From Bacillus taeanensis (lineage in GTDB: Bacteria > Bacillota > Bacilli > Bacillales > UBA6769), in assembly GCF_003318295.1 (NCBI RefSeq), contig NZ_QOCW01000038.1, positions 1-33,378 on the forward strand: 33,378 nucleotides of DNA, given 5' to 3'. Position numbers and translations under genes: made by a program. This document shows positions 23,110-32,093 of this stretch, in pieces (position 1 is the stretch's first letter; the number at the start of each line of letters is the position of its first letter). Below the pieces are notes generated by a model. That model saw only the letters and a program-made list of their open reading frames with translations. It did no database searches and was not told where the DNA came from.

Positions 23110-23321
23110 TTTATTTAGAATGTTCAAACTTGTACAGGTGTATAGGTTCTAAAAAAACAATGGTCATTAGTTGAATCAACATCGAAATGAAACTTTCCTC
23201 TTTTGAAATCGTATGTATTATAAATTGAACAAATTAAACAATTAGGGCAGTAAAAAACTGTTAGAAAGCTTGTATTGATTTCTTAAATGGCAGTTGGCAG
23301 GATCTTTTAGAAGAAAATTCT

Positions 23322-23367
23322 TAAAAAATAAGCATCTACCTCAATAAAAGAGGAAGATGCTTTTTAA
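23322..23367. terminator. Terminator after the lipocalin-like gene
   Basis: AGCATCT-CCTC / GAGG-AGATGCT with one mismatch, A-run before and T-run after, so probably bidirectional and able to serve putP too. The rest of 23110-23449 shows no gene. Confidence 0.75.
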
Positions 23368-23449
23368 AATAGGGGGAATATGTTAACAGTTTTGCCAGTT
23401 TAGTAGATTTATATACATTTATTTTAAAAGAAATTTAATGTTGTGCTTC

Positions 23450-24970
23450 TTAGCTAACATTCCTATTTTTACTTGTTTTAGCGTTTACTTTCCCAGTTTC
23501 TTCATTTAATCTTTCTTTCATTTGTTCGAATGTATGTTGAACACTTTCAGGTGGTTTATTTGTGATAAGGCTAACAATGATAACGGCTAATAAACTAAGG
23601 AAGAACCCCGGAATCATTTCATAAATGAAGTTTTTTAACATAGGAACATTCACCCAAATTAAAACAACTGCAGCGCCAGTTATCATGCCAGCTAATGCGC
23701 CCCATTTGGTCATCTGTTTCCAGAATAGACTTAACAATATTGCCGGACCAAATGCTGCACCAAACCCAGCCCATGCATACCCAACAAGTCCTAAGATTGT
23801 GTCATTTGGATTGTACGCTAAGAAAGCTGAAAGAAGAGCGACACCGAAAACGGAAAGACGACCAATTGTCACAAGTTCTTTGTCTGATGCAGATCTTCGA
23901 AAGAAAGCTTTATAAAAATCTTCCGTAAGGGCACTTGATGTAACAAGCAGCTGTGAAGAAATCGTACTCATGATGGCGGCCAAAATAGCAGATAGTAAAA
24001 ATCCACCAATAAACGGGTGGAATAAAACTTCTGAAAACTTAATAAAAATCGTTTCGGGATTAGCTAAAGCAGTATTCGTTTGAGAGACAAAGGCAATTCC
24101 AATAAGACCAACAAGCATGGCACCAATAATTGAAAAGATCATCCAGCCCATTGCAATACGCCGTGCTGGTTTTAGCTCTTTAACAGAATTAATTGCCATA
24201 AAACGGACAATAATGTGGGGTTGTCCAAAATAACCAAGTCCCCATGCCAATAAAGAAATGGTCCCTATAATGGTTGTTCCTTTAAATAAATCTAATAAGG
24301 TTGGATTAATGCTTCTAATTTCAGCAAATGTTGGCCCAATTCCGCCTAAGTCTGTAAATGCAACAAGAGGAACGAGAATAAGTGCCAAAAATATAATGAT
24401 CCCTTGTACAAAATCAGTTAAACTTACAGCAAGAAAGCCTCCGAATAATGTATAAGAAACAACAACTCCAGCTGTTACAAGTAAACCTAGTTTATAGTCT
24501 AATCCAAACGCCGATTTAAATAAGGTCCCGCCTGATACCATTCCGGCAGAAGTGTAAAGGGTAAAAAATACAAGGATAACAACTGCAGAAACAAAACGAA
24601 GCATCTTTGATCGATCTTCAAAGCGATTTTCAAAAAAGTCAGGGATGGTAATGGAATCGTTTGCTACCTCTGTATAAACACGGAGTCTTGGTGCAAGAAT
24701 TAGAAAGTTTAAATAGGCTCCAATAGTTAAGCCTATGGCAAGCCATGCGCTGGCAAATCCTGTTGTGTACATTGCTCCTGGTAAGCCCATTAGCATCCAG
24801 CCGCTCATGTCAGAAGCACCAGCCGATAAGGCTGTAACAGCTGGTCCAAGTCCGCGGTCTCCCAACATATATCCTGAAATATCATCTGTTGATTTTTTAT
24901 AGGCATACAATCCAATCAGAAGCATTCCGATAAAGTAAATACCAATTGATATAAGCTCATATAGCTGCAT
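23450..24970 (-). CDS. putP: Sodium/proline symporter PutP
   Basis: Member of the sodium:solute symporter (SSS) family that imports proline. The 506-residue protein has 13 membrane segments. Diagnostic sequences are GYMLGDRGLGPAVTALSAGASDMSGWMLMGLPG near the N-terminus, which contains the sodium and proline-binding residues, then FASAWLAIGLTIGAYLN and the loop GYFGQPHIIVRFMAI. ATG 24970 follows AAAGGGGG; an upstream in-frame start at 25048 lacks a signal. Its own sigma-54 promoter lies about 215 bases upstream. It serves the proline catabolic genes that follow. Confidence 0.93.
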   Translation of the reverse strand: MQLYELISIGIYFIGMLLIGLYAYKKSTDDISGYMLGDRGLGPAVTALSAGASDMSGWMLMGLPGAMYTTGFASAWLAIGLTIGAYLNFLILAPRLRVYTEVANDSITIPDFFENRFEDRSKMLRFVSAVVILVFFTLYTSAGMVSGGTLFKSAFGLDYKLGLLVTAGVVVSYTLFGGFLAVSLTDFVQGIIIFLALILVPLVAFTDLGGIGPTFAEIRSINPTLLDLFKGTTIIGTISLLAWGLGYFGQPHIIVRFMAINSVKELKPARRIAMGWMIFSIIGAMLVGLIGIAFVSQTNTALANPETIFIKFSEVLFHPFIGGFLLSAILAAIMSTISSQLLVTSSALTEDFYKAFFRRSASDKELVTIGRLSVFGVALLSAFLAYNPNDTILGLVGYAWAGFGAAFGPAILLSLFWKQMTKWGALAGMITGAAVVLIWVNVPMLKNFIYEMIPGFFLSLLAVIIVSLITNKPPESVQHTFEQMKERLNEETGKVNAKTSKNRNVS

Positions 24971-25182
24971 AGAACGTCCCCCTTTTTTTACCTGCATTTT
25001 GCACTTTTTCCTTCCGACTGCTTTCTTATAAGGGATAAAGTGGCACAAAAGTAAAGAATAATGATTAGATAAAGAATTTAAAGTGTCATTGAGATAGGTG
25101 CAGTGAATTTTAATTACATTCTCCTTTCTTTGTAATCGCTTTCTTTTTTGTTGGGCTATAAAACAATTTAGTTATTTTAAAA

Positions 25183-25199
25183 TGCAAAAATGATGCCAA
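25183..25199 (-). promoter_or_regulatory. Sigma-54 promoter of putP
   Basis: On the minus strand TTGGCATCATTTTTGCA matches the -24/-12 consensus TTGGCAYRNNNNTTGCW at every fixed position except one degenerate base. Start expected about 12 bases on, giving a 5' leader of roughly 200 bases. Confidence 0.8.
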
Positions 25200-25291
25200 G
25201 ATTAAAGATGCGTAAATTCACGTTTTTTAATAATATTTTGTATACAAAAGTGTCATTACTGTTTAAATAATAGACAAAATGATTAACAAGA

Positions 25292-25323
25292 AAGACATGC
25301 TGTACGAGAGAAAGGCATGTCTT
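25292..25323 (-). terminator. Inverted repeat downstream of the sigma-54 activator gene
   Basis: AAGACATGC / GCATGTCTT with a 14-base loop; on the minus strand it is followed by TTCTTG, so it may terminate the regulator transcript. It also lies about 100 bases upstream of the putP sigma-54 promoter, where an activator site would be expected, so an operator role is possible. The palindrome TTTTGTATACAAAA at 25236-25249 is nearby. Confidence 0.45.
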
Positions 25324-25494
25324 GTGATCATTTAATTATTGATCTAACTGAGATTTTTTATTTTATTGTACAAGGTAGCTCGTGAAAGGCATGGATGCAT
25401 TGAAAAGTCTCCTCTCGTAGAACACGTACTTATTCAATGTTACTTAGTGTCATTTTCTCATTTATAGATTAAAGAATTGCAAGGTGTTACTTTT

Positions 25495-26889
25495 CTAATC
25501 CATGATGCTTGTGCGAATATCTTTAATTCCGTACTTTTTCATTTTTTTATAAAGATTAGCTCGTGACATGCCTAACTCCTTTGCAGTAATGCTTTTGTTT
25601 CCATATGTTTTTTGAAGGGTTTGAAGGATGCGTTCCTTTTCAAGCTTTTCCTTTTCATCAGTAAAAGAAAGACTAGGTATATCAACAGGCTGTGATACGG
25701 TTTTCGTTTGCGGCAAAAATTTTGAAATGTCTAATTCGGAAATTTCACTGCCTTCGTGAAGGACAACGAGCCTTTCAATTAGGTTTCGCAATTCGCGTAT
25801 ATTGCCTGGCCAACGATAGTCAAATAATCGTTTGATCGCTTCTTTATAAATGATCGGAGCCGGCTTGTTGTACTTGAAAGCAAGATCTTCTAAGAAATCA
25901 TCGACTAAATAGGGGATATCATCCAGCCGCTTCCGAAGAGGAGGAACATGAATAGCGAATACGTTTAGACGATAAAACAAATCGGACCGAAACGTCCCCT
26001 CTGCTATCATATCTTCTAAATTACGATTCGTGGCAGCGACAATTCTTACATTGACCTTTTTAGGTGTTTGTCCGCCTATACGGTAAATTTCTTTTTCTTG
26101 TAAAGCCCTCAATAGTTTGACTTGCGCATCAAGTGGAAGTTCTCCTACCTCATCTAAAAATAAAGTGCCGCCTTCAGCTAATTCCAGTTTCCCTGGTTTT
26201 CCTCCCTTTGAGGCTCCAGTATAAGCTCCCGCTTCATAACCAAACAGCTCGCTTTCAAACAAAGCGTTAGGAATAGCCCCACAGTTAATAGGGATAAATG
26301 GTTTATCATGTCGTAAGCTCTCCTCATGGATGGCTTGCGCAAAAAGTTCTTTCCCAACGCCGCTTTCCCCGACAATCAGAACAGTTGCATCTGTCTTTGA
26401 AACTTTTTTTAAGTCATGAATGATATCATGAATCGTCGAATTTTCCCCTTTTATTTTACTGAATGGATCATCGGCATGATTTTGAGTCATTTGTTGTTTT
26501 AGCTGCTGCAGCTCTTCAGAGGTTGACGATAACTTTTCGTTTAATTTAATAGTGGAGGTAATATCCTTTTCCACTGAAATAGAGCCGATTAGCTCATTGC
26601 TTTGATTATAGATTGGTGTTGTGCTTATTAATACATGTTTGTCAAGTCTTGGTTGGTGATAGAGATCTCGGACTGGCTGTTGAGTTTCAAGAACCTTCAA
26701 ACTCATAATATTCTCCTGCTGAAAAAATTCCCGAATATTTCTTCCGACAATTTCTTCTTTTTTGATATGAAATGTTTCCTCGGCAGTTTCATTCCAATAA
26801 ATAATCTCTCCCGCTGTATTTACGATAGAAATGGCTTCATCTAAAGAGGATAACAAGGCCTGAATGGCAAAAGAATCAAACCGTTCCAT
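25495..26889 (-). CDS. Sigma-54-dependent transcriptional activator of the proline genes
   Basis: Enhancer-binding protein of 464 residues. An N-terminal PAS domain (about 10-110) is followed by the AAA+ domain (about 145-380) with Walker A GESGVGK (174-180), the sigma-54 contact loop GAYTGA (221-226, a variant of GAFTGA) and Walker B LFLDEVGE (243-250). A C-terminal Fis-type helix-turn-helix follows (about 425-460, KSITAKELGMSRANLYKKMKKYGI). It lies between putP and the divergent putC-putB operon, both with sigma-54 promoters, so it is very probably their activator. In B. subtilis put control uses an unrelated PucR-type PutR. Confidence 0.88.
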   Translation of the reverse strand: MERFDSFAIQALLSSLDEAISIVNTAGEIIYWNETAEETFHIKKEEIVGRNIREFFQQENIMSLKVLETQQPVRDLYHQPRLDKHVLISTTPIYNQSNELIGSISVEKDITSTIKLNEKLSSTSEELQQLKQQMTQNHADDPFSKIKGENSTIHDIIHDLKKVSKTDATVLIVGESGVGKELFAQAIHEESLRHDKPFIPINCGAIPNALFESELFGYEAGAYTGASKGGKPGKLELAEGGTLFLDEVGELPLDAQVKLLRALQEKEIYRIGGQTPKKVNVRIVAATNRNLEDMIAEGTFRSDLFYRLNVFAIHVPPLRKRLDDIPYLVDDFLEDLAFKYNKPAPIIYKEAIKRLFDYRWPGNIRELRNLIERLVVLHEGSEISELDISKFLPQTKTVSQPVDIPSLSFTDEKEKLEKERILQTLQKTYGNKSITAKELGMSRANLYKKMKKYGIKDIRTSIMD

Positions 26890-26926
26890 AAAATCACCTC
26901 ACAAACATAATGATCGAACTATAAAA

Positions 26927-26953
26927 CTAGTGTCTTTAAAAAAAACACTAGTA
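26927..26953. promoter_or_regulatory. Candidate upstream activator site for putC-putB
   Basis: Inverted repeat ACTAGTGT (26927-26934) / ACACTAGT around an A-rich centre, about 90-115 bases upstream of the sigma-54 promoter and 38 bases from the regulator start. That is standard enhancer distance. A second inverted repeat AATTTTGTT (26957-26965) / AACAAAATT (26999-27007) lies nearer. Confidence 0.55.
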
Positions 26954-27041
26954 AACAATTTTGTTGACAAGATCATACAACTTTTTCGAAATATTGTAAA
27001 CAAAATTTACTGCATGTTAGTAAAAGTGCGAATTATCAAAA

Positions 27042-27058
27042 TTGGCATGCTGCTTGCA
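27042..27058 (+). promoter_or_regulatory. Sigma-54 promoter of putC-putB
   Basis: TTGGCATGCTGCTTGCA is an excellent match to TTGGCAYRNNNNTTGCW, with GG and GC correctly spaced. The transcript would start near 27069. Confidence 0.88.
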
Positions 27059-27154
27059 AGTAATAGAATAGTGAAGGCGCCTCAAAGAAATAAATGATCT
27101 TGGGGCGGCAAATGTATAAACAACATTCACTATTTTTGAAAGGGAGAGATGAAC

Positions 27155-28723
27155 ATGGTTACAGAATACAAGAATGCGATTACAGGATACAAACATGAGC
27201 CATTTACAGATTTTACAATTGAGGAAAACAAACACTTGTTTGAAGAAGCATTAACGTTCGTTAATTCACAATTAGGAAAACCTTATCCTCTAGTCATAGG
27301 AGGCGAACGTATTACAACAGATGAAAACACCGTTTCTATTAACCCAGCCAACAGAAAAGAAGTCATTGGAACAGTATCTAAAGCTAATAAAGAGCTGGCT
27401 GAACAAGCGATGCAAACGGCCCTTTCAACGTTCAATACGTGGAAAAAGCATGATCCGGAAGAGCGCGCAAATATTTTATTCCGTGCGGCAGATATCATCC
27501 GTCGTCGTAAACATGAATTTTCAGGCTACCTCGTTAAAGAAGCTGGGAAGCCGTGGAAGGAAGCTGATGCAGACACAGCAGAAGCAATTGACTTCCTTGT
27601 GTACTATGCACGTCAAATGATGAAATTAAAAGACGGTTCTCCGGTGGAAAGCCGTGAGGGAGAAATGAATAAGTTTAATTACATTCCACTAGGTGTAGGG
27701 GTCATTATTTCCCCATTCAACTTTCCATTAGCGATTATGGCAGGGACGGTTGCTGCAGCTGTTGTAACAGGAAATACGGTTCTTCTTAAACCTTCTGATC
27801 ATACACCGGTAGTTGCAGCAAAGTTTGTTGAAGTGATGGAAGAAGCAGGTCTTCCTCATGGTGTGATTAACTATATTCCTGGAAGCGGCGAGGAGATAGG
27901 CGATTATCTTGTCGATCATCCGAAAACTCGCTTTATCTCCTTTACAGGTTCTCGTGAAGTGGGCTGTCGAATTTATGAGCGAGCGGCAAAAGTGCAGTCA
28001 GGTCAAATTTGGTTAAAGCGTGTGATTGCTGAAATGGGCGGAAAAGATACAGTAGTCGTAGATAAGGATGCAGATGTAGAGTTAGCGGCTTCTTCAATTG
28101 TTTACTCTGCCTTTGGATTTTCAGGTCAAAAATGTTCGGCTGGTTCTCGGGCAGTGGTACATGAAGATATTTATAATGAGGTGCTTGAAAAAGCAGTAGT
28201 ATTAACGAAGGCGTTAGCGATGGGTAACCCTGAAGACGTAAATACCTACATGGGTCCGGTTATCGGGCAAGCTTCCTACAATAAGATTATGAAATATATC
28301 GGCATTGGTAAGGAGGAAGGCAGGTTGATGACAGGTGGAGAAGGGGATGACTCCAAAGGGTATTTCATTCAACCAACTATCATTGCTGATGTGGATGAAA
28401 AAGCACGCCTTATGCAGGAAGAAATATTTGGTCCTGTTGTTGCCTTCTGTAAGGCACGTGATTTTGACCACATGATGGAAATTGCTAATAATACTGAATA
28501 CGGCTTAACTGGTGCCTTACTTTCTAACACCGCTGAACATATTGAACGCGCAGAAGAAGAGTTCCATGTCGGTAATCTTTATTTCAACCGAGGATGTACA
28601 GGAGCAATTGTTGGCTACCATCCGTTTGGAGGGTTCAACATGTCAGGAACAGACTCGAAAGCAGGAGGTCCTGATTACCTCATTATGCACATGCAGGCAA
28701 AAACAACTAGTACAACAATTTAA
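27155..28723 (+). CDS. putC: L-glutamate gamma-semialdehyde (P5C) dehydrogenase
   Basis: Oxidises pyrroline-5-carboxylate/glutamate semialdehyde to glutamate with NAD+, second step of proline catabolism. The 522-residue aldehyde dehydrogenase matches B. subtilis PutC/RocA (about 515). The general base is Glu293 in AEMGGKDTVVV, and the catalytic nucleophile is Cys327 in FGFSGQKCSAGSR; the NAD-binding FISFTGSREVG is intact. ATG 27155 is preferred over ATG 27149, which abuts AGGGAGAG. First gene of a sigma-54 operon with proline dehydrogenase. Whether it is called putC or rocA rests on context. Confidence 0.93.
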   Translation: MVTEYKNAITGYKHEPFTDFTIEENKHLFEEALTFVNSQLGKPYPLVIGGERITTDENTVSINPANRKEVIGTVSKANKELAEQAMQTALSTFNTWKKHDPEERANILFRAADIIRRRKHEFSGYLVKEAGKPWKEADADTAEAIDFLVYYARQMMKLKDGSPVESREGEMNKFNYIPLGVGVIISPFNFPLAIMAGTVAAAVVTGNTVLLKPSDHTPVVAAKFVEVMEEAGLPHGVINYIPGSGEEIGDYLVDHPKTRFISFTGSREVGCRIYERAAKVQSGQIWLKRVIAEMGGKDTVVVDKDADVELAASSIVYSAFGFSGQKCSAGSRAVVHEDIYNEVLEKAVVLTKALAMGNPEDVNTYMGPVIGQASYNKIMKYIGIGKEEGRLMTGGEGDDSKGYFIQPTIIADVDEKARLMQEEIFGPVVAFCKARDFDHMMEIANNTEYGLTGALLSNTAEHIERAEEEFHVGNLYFNRGCTGAIVGYHPFGGFNMSGTDSKAGGPDYLIMHMQAKTTSTTI

Positions 28724-28729
28724 ATAAGA

Positions 28730-28758
28730 ATTGGGCGGCTTTTCAAAAGCTGCCCAAT
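28730..28758 (+). other. Intercistronic hairpin without T tract
   Basis: ATTGGGC-GCTTTT / AAAAGC-GCCCAAT with a single mismatch pair between putC and putB. No T run follows, so it is more likely an mRNA-stability or processing element than a terminator. Confidence 0.5.
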
Positions 28759-28800
28759 ACTAAATCTTCTAATTAAAATGATAGAACCTGGGGGGGATAA

Positions 28801-29718
28801 ATGATGTTAGATGTCGTTTCGAAAAAGGTTTTTCTCTATGCTGCCCAAAACAAAGCATTAAACAAAGCTGCGAAGAAATGGGGCCTTAAATTTGGAGCCT
28901 CGCAAGTTGTTGCCGGGGATACGATTGAAAGTGCTATTAAGAAAGTACATGAATTAAATGAAAAAGGATTGAGCTGTACACTTGATCATTTAGGAGAATT
29001 CGTTTCAAGCAAACAGGAGGCCATTGAGGCAACAGAGTATAACGTAAAAACGCTGGAGTCAATTGCTGAATATGAAGTGAATAGTAATTTGTCTGTTAAA
29101 ATGACCCAGCTTGGTTTAGATATTGACCGGGATTTTTGCTTCGAAAATATGTGTCGAATTCTTGAGACAGCGAAAAGAACGAATAACTTTGTAAGAATTG
29201 ATATGGAAGATCACGCACGCTGCCAAATGACGCTGGATATCCTAAGGGAACTACGTGAAACTTATGATAATGTGGGCACAGTGATTCAATCTTATTTATA
29301 TCGAGCTGAACAGGACGTAAGAAGTTTAAATGGGATTTCTCTTCGTTTAGTGAAGGGGGCTTATAAAGAATCTTCGGCAGTAGCCTATCAAGTGAAACAA
29401 GATGTAGATGAAAATTATATGAACATTATTAAGCTGCATTTATTGAGCGGCAGCTATACGGCGGTTGCATCTCATGATCACAATATCATTGCCAAAGTAA
29501 AAGAATTTGTGAAAGAACATCATATACCGCGTGATCAATTTGAATTTCAAATGCTGTATGGATTTAGAACAGACATGCAGCAAAGTTTGGTTCAAGAAGG
29601 GTATAAAATGCGTGTTTATATTCCTTTCGGTAATGATTGGTACGGTTATTTTATGCGTCGGTTAGCAGAAAGACCCCAAAATGTCTCTTTTGCTCTTAGG
29701 GGATTGTTTTCTAAGTGA
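28801..29718 (+). CDS. putB: Proline dehydrogenase
   Basis: FAD-dependent oxidation of proline to P5C, first step of the pathway, at the membrane with electrons passed to quinone. The 305 residues are usual for the monofunctional Gram-positive enzyme. Family sequences include TLDHLGEFV, LSVKMTQLGLDID, FVRIDMEDH, LRLVKGAYKE, VASHDHNII and the flavin/substrate-site motif YIPFGNDWYGYFMRRLAERPQN. GGGGGG five bases before ATG. Cotranscribed with putC; no clear terminator follows. Confidence 0.94.
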   Translation: MMLDVVSKKVFLYAAQNKALNKAAKKWGLKFGASQVVAGDTIESAIKKVHELNEKGLSCTLDHLGEFVSSKQEAIEATEYNVKTLESIAEYEVNSNLSVKMTQLGLDIDRDFCFENMCRILETAKRTNNFVRIDMEDHARCQMTLDILRELRETYDNVGTVIQSYLYRAEQDVRSLNGISLRLVKGAYKESSAVAYQVKQDVDENYMNIIKLHLLSGSYTAVASHDHNIIAKVKEFVKEHHIPRDQFEFQMLYGFRTDMQQSLVQEGYKMRVYIPFGNDWYGYFMRRLAERPQNVSFALRGLFSK

Positions 29719-29876
29719 TTTATCGGCCTATATAATAGAAGATGAATTTTAACGGGAAATCAATCCTTTTACTCGTTTAGAAAAAAAAATGGATGAAAAT
29801 TTCTCGTAAAGACACTGCAATGTCACCTTAAAATGAATTGTAGATTCATTACTATTTTATTTTCATTAAAATTACA

Positions 29877-29890
29877 TGTAAACGCTTTCA
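29877..29890 (+). promoter_or_regulatory. Perfect cre (CcpA) site
   Basis: TGTAAACGCTTTCA fits TGWAARCGYTWWCA at all 14 positions. It lies 159 bases after putB and about 380 before glutamate dehydrogenase in a 553-base gap without an ORF. A role in glucose repression of glutamate dehydrogenase is plausible; its promoter could not be placed. Confidence 0.6.
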
Positions 29891-30271
29891 TATAAGTATC
29901 TTCCACCCGTTTATTAAATCTATTTTCAAGATTTTAATAGGTTTTGGATATTAAAAACACCAAACTTATGTAAATAAGAAATAAGATTAACAAATACAGC
30001 AAGCTTATAAACATAGATAGAGAATTATGTGGTGCATTTTGTTCCTAAATTTGATCATCTTACTCATCCGTTACCATTATTAATTTAAAAAATAGGCTGC
30101 CTTTTTAATAAAATCATGAAAGCTGTTGGCTAGACCTGATGTTTTAAGAAGGAAACAAAAGAGTAAAGATTTAGCGGCCTTTTTAAAAATAAATCATCTA
30201 AAAAATATCGTTCTGTAAGTTGAGTAAGGTGTTCATTTTTGAAAAAACTCCTAACATAAGAGGTGAAAGAA

Positions 30272-31558
30272 ATGAAAGCAACAATTCCTGTTAATAGTGA
30301 GCCCGTTCAAAAGCAAAGCGAGATGTTAGGTTTATTAAGCTCAACTCAGTCTATCGTAAAAGAAGCGGTTCAAAGATTAGGATATAAGGATGATATGTAT
30401 GAGCTATTAAAAGAACCGCTTCGAATTATTAAAGTACGTATCCCGGTTCGAATGGATGACGGTTCCATGAAAATTTTTACGGGTTATCGCTCTCAGCACA
30501 ATGATGCAGTTGGACCGACAAAAGGGGGAGTGCGTTTTCACCCTGAAGTAGATGAAGAGGAAGTTAAAGCATTGTCAATGTGGATGAGTTTAAAATGCGG
30601 TATTTTCGATCTTCCGTACGGGGGCGGCAAAGGTGGAATTGTCTGCGATCCGCGCCACATGTCCTTTCATGAGTTAGAGCGTTTAAGTCGAGGGTATGTG
30701 CGTGCCATTAGTCAAATCGTTGGGCCAACAAAAGATATTCCGGCTCCTGATGTATTTACAAATCCACAAATTATGGCATGGATGATGGATGAGTACAGCC
30801 GTATCCAAGAATTTGATTCACCGGGATTTATTACTGGAAAGCCGCTTGTGCTTGGAGGTTCACAGGGACGGGAAACAGCAACAGCGAGAGGGGTCACCAT
30901 TTGTATCGAAGAGGCAGCAAAACGAAAAGGAATTCGATTACACGAGGCACGTGTGATTATCCAAGGATTTGGGAATGCGGGAAGTTACATTTCAAAATTT
31001 ATGAAAGATGCAGGAGCAAAAGTCGTTGGTATTTCTGATGCATATGGTGCCCTTTATGAGCCGGAAGGACTGGATATTGACTATTTGCTTGATCGACGTG
31101 ATAGCTTTGGTACAGTAACAAATTTATTTACAAATACGATTACCAATCAGGAATTACTCGGAAAAGAATGTGAAATTCTTGTTCCAGCTGCCATTTCTAA
31201 TCAAATTACACGTGAAAATGCAGAGCATATTCAAGCTGAAATTGTTGTCGAAGCTGCGAATGGACCAACAACGCTTGAAGCCACAACCATTTTAGCTGCA
31301 CGTAACGTGCTGCTTGTACCAGATGTGCTTGCTAGTTCTGGCGGTGTTACTGTTTCGTATTTTGAATGGGTCCAAAATAATCAAGGTTACTATTGGACTG
31401 AGGAAGAAGTCGCTCAAAAACTACGCAGTAAAATAGTTGAGTCTTTTGATAATGTTTTTTCTACAGCACAAAGACATCAAATAGATATGCGCTTGGCTGC
31501 ATATATGGTTGGAATAAGACGGATGGCAGAAGCTTCCCGTTTTCGTGGTTGGGTATAA
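30272..31558 (+). CDS. Catabolic NAD-type glutamate dehydrogenase (RocG/GudB type)
   Basis: Deaminates glutamate to 2-oxoglutarate and ammonium, completing proline use. The 428 residues match B. subtilis RocG (424) and GudB. Substrate and catalytic lysines are in VGPTKGGVRFH (Lys84) and LPYGGGKGGIVCDP (Lys120), followed by the catalytic aspartate region IPAPDVFTNPQIMAWMMDEY. The Rossmann glycine motif is GFGNAG. No internal duplication as in cryptic GudB. AAGAGGTG precedes ATG 30272; GTG 30263 in frame is inside the ribosome site. Position next to the put genes favours a RocG-like role. Confidence 0.92.
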   Translation: MKATIPVNSEPVQKQSEMLGLLSSTQSIVKEAVQRLGYKDDMYELLKEPLRIIKVRIPVRMDDGSMKIFTGYRSQHNDAVGPTKGGVRFHPEVDEEEVKALSMWMSLKCGIFDLPYGGGKGGIVCDPRHMSFHELERLSRGYVRAISQIVGPTKDIPAPDVFTNPQIMAWMMDEYSRIQEFDSPGFITGKPLVLGGSQGRETATARGVTICIEEAAKRKGIRLHEARVIIQGFGNAGSYISKFMKDAGAKVVGISDAYGALYEPEGLDIDYLLDRRDSFGTVTNLFTNTITNQELLGKECEILVPAAISNQITRENAEHIQAEIVVEAANGPTTLEATTILAARNVLLVPDVLASSGGVTVSYFEWVQNNQGYYWTEEEVAQKLRSKIVESFDNVFSTAQRHQIDMRLAAYMVGIRRMAEASRFRGWV

Positions 31559-31609
31559 GTGTTTTAATATTTAAATTACATTTCTATTTTTGAAAGAGAG
31601 GTTTAAAAG

Positions 31610-31864
31610 TTGAAGGATGTTATAGAAGCAGTATATAGTCCTTGTTACGGAAAAGTTGAAAAAATATTTGTGAATAAGGATTCTTATGTGTATGAATGGG
31701 AGAAGTTAATGCTCATTCATACACTAGATAATCACAAAGTAGAAATCAAAGCCGGCGTAAGCGGTCATGTTGTTTCATTAGAAGTAATGGAAAATCAAAA
31801 TGTACTTAATGAAACTGTGTTAATAAAGTTAAAAGATGATTTGTTAATTACAGGAAGTGAATGA
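31610..31864 (+). CDS. Small biotinyl/lipoyl-like domain protein lacking the acceptor lysine
   Basis: An 84-residue stand-alone single-hybrid domain: VYSPCYGKVEKIFVNKDSYVYEWEKLMLI in the first half and VEIKAGVSGHVVSLEVMENQNVLNETVLIKL in the second, the quasi-repeat typical of biotin/lipoate carriers. At the hairpin where carriers show MK or DK, this protein reads LDNHK, so the acceptor lysine position is Asn41. TTG start with AGAGAGG eight bases upstream. It sits 51 bases after glutamate dehydrogenase on the same strand, suggesting cotranscription. Function unknown. Confidence 0.72.
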   Translation: MKDVIEAVYSPCYGKVEKIFVNKDSYVYEWEKLMLIHTLDNHKVEIKAGVSGHVVSLEVMENQNVLNETVLIKLKDDLLITGSE

Positions 31865-31928
31865 GCAAAAGGTTTAACAGGAAAGATGTTTTTTAAGGAG
31901 CATATAGTGTAATTGTAAGAAATGGCTG

Positions 31929-31956
31929 AACGCATGTTTAATCATGCGTTTTTTAT
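31929..31956 (+). terminator. Terminator of the glutamate dehydrogenase unit
   Basis: AACGCATG / CATGCGTT with a six-base loop and T-run; closes the transcript before the radical SAM gene. Confidence 0.85.
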
Positions 31957-32093
31957 TTTGAGAACAATTCTTCTTCTTTAAGGCCTTATGGTCACCTTGT
32001 TAGAGTGTAGGACATCCTTTTTATTTATTAATAAAAAAATTGGTCAAGAAGTTTTAAAGATGAATTATTTGGTAGGCGCCGGCTTGTCTTTAG

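Noticed and set aside
26964..26994. Sigma-A promoter TTGACA in the put divergent region
   Set aside because: The nearest -10-like sequence is weak and 19 bases away; the consensus sigma-54 site downstream explains expression better.
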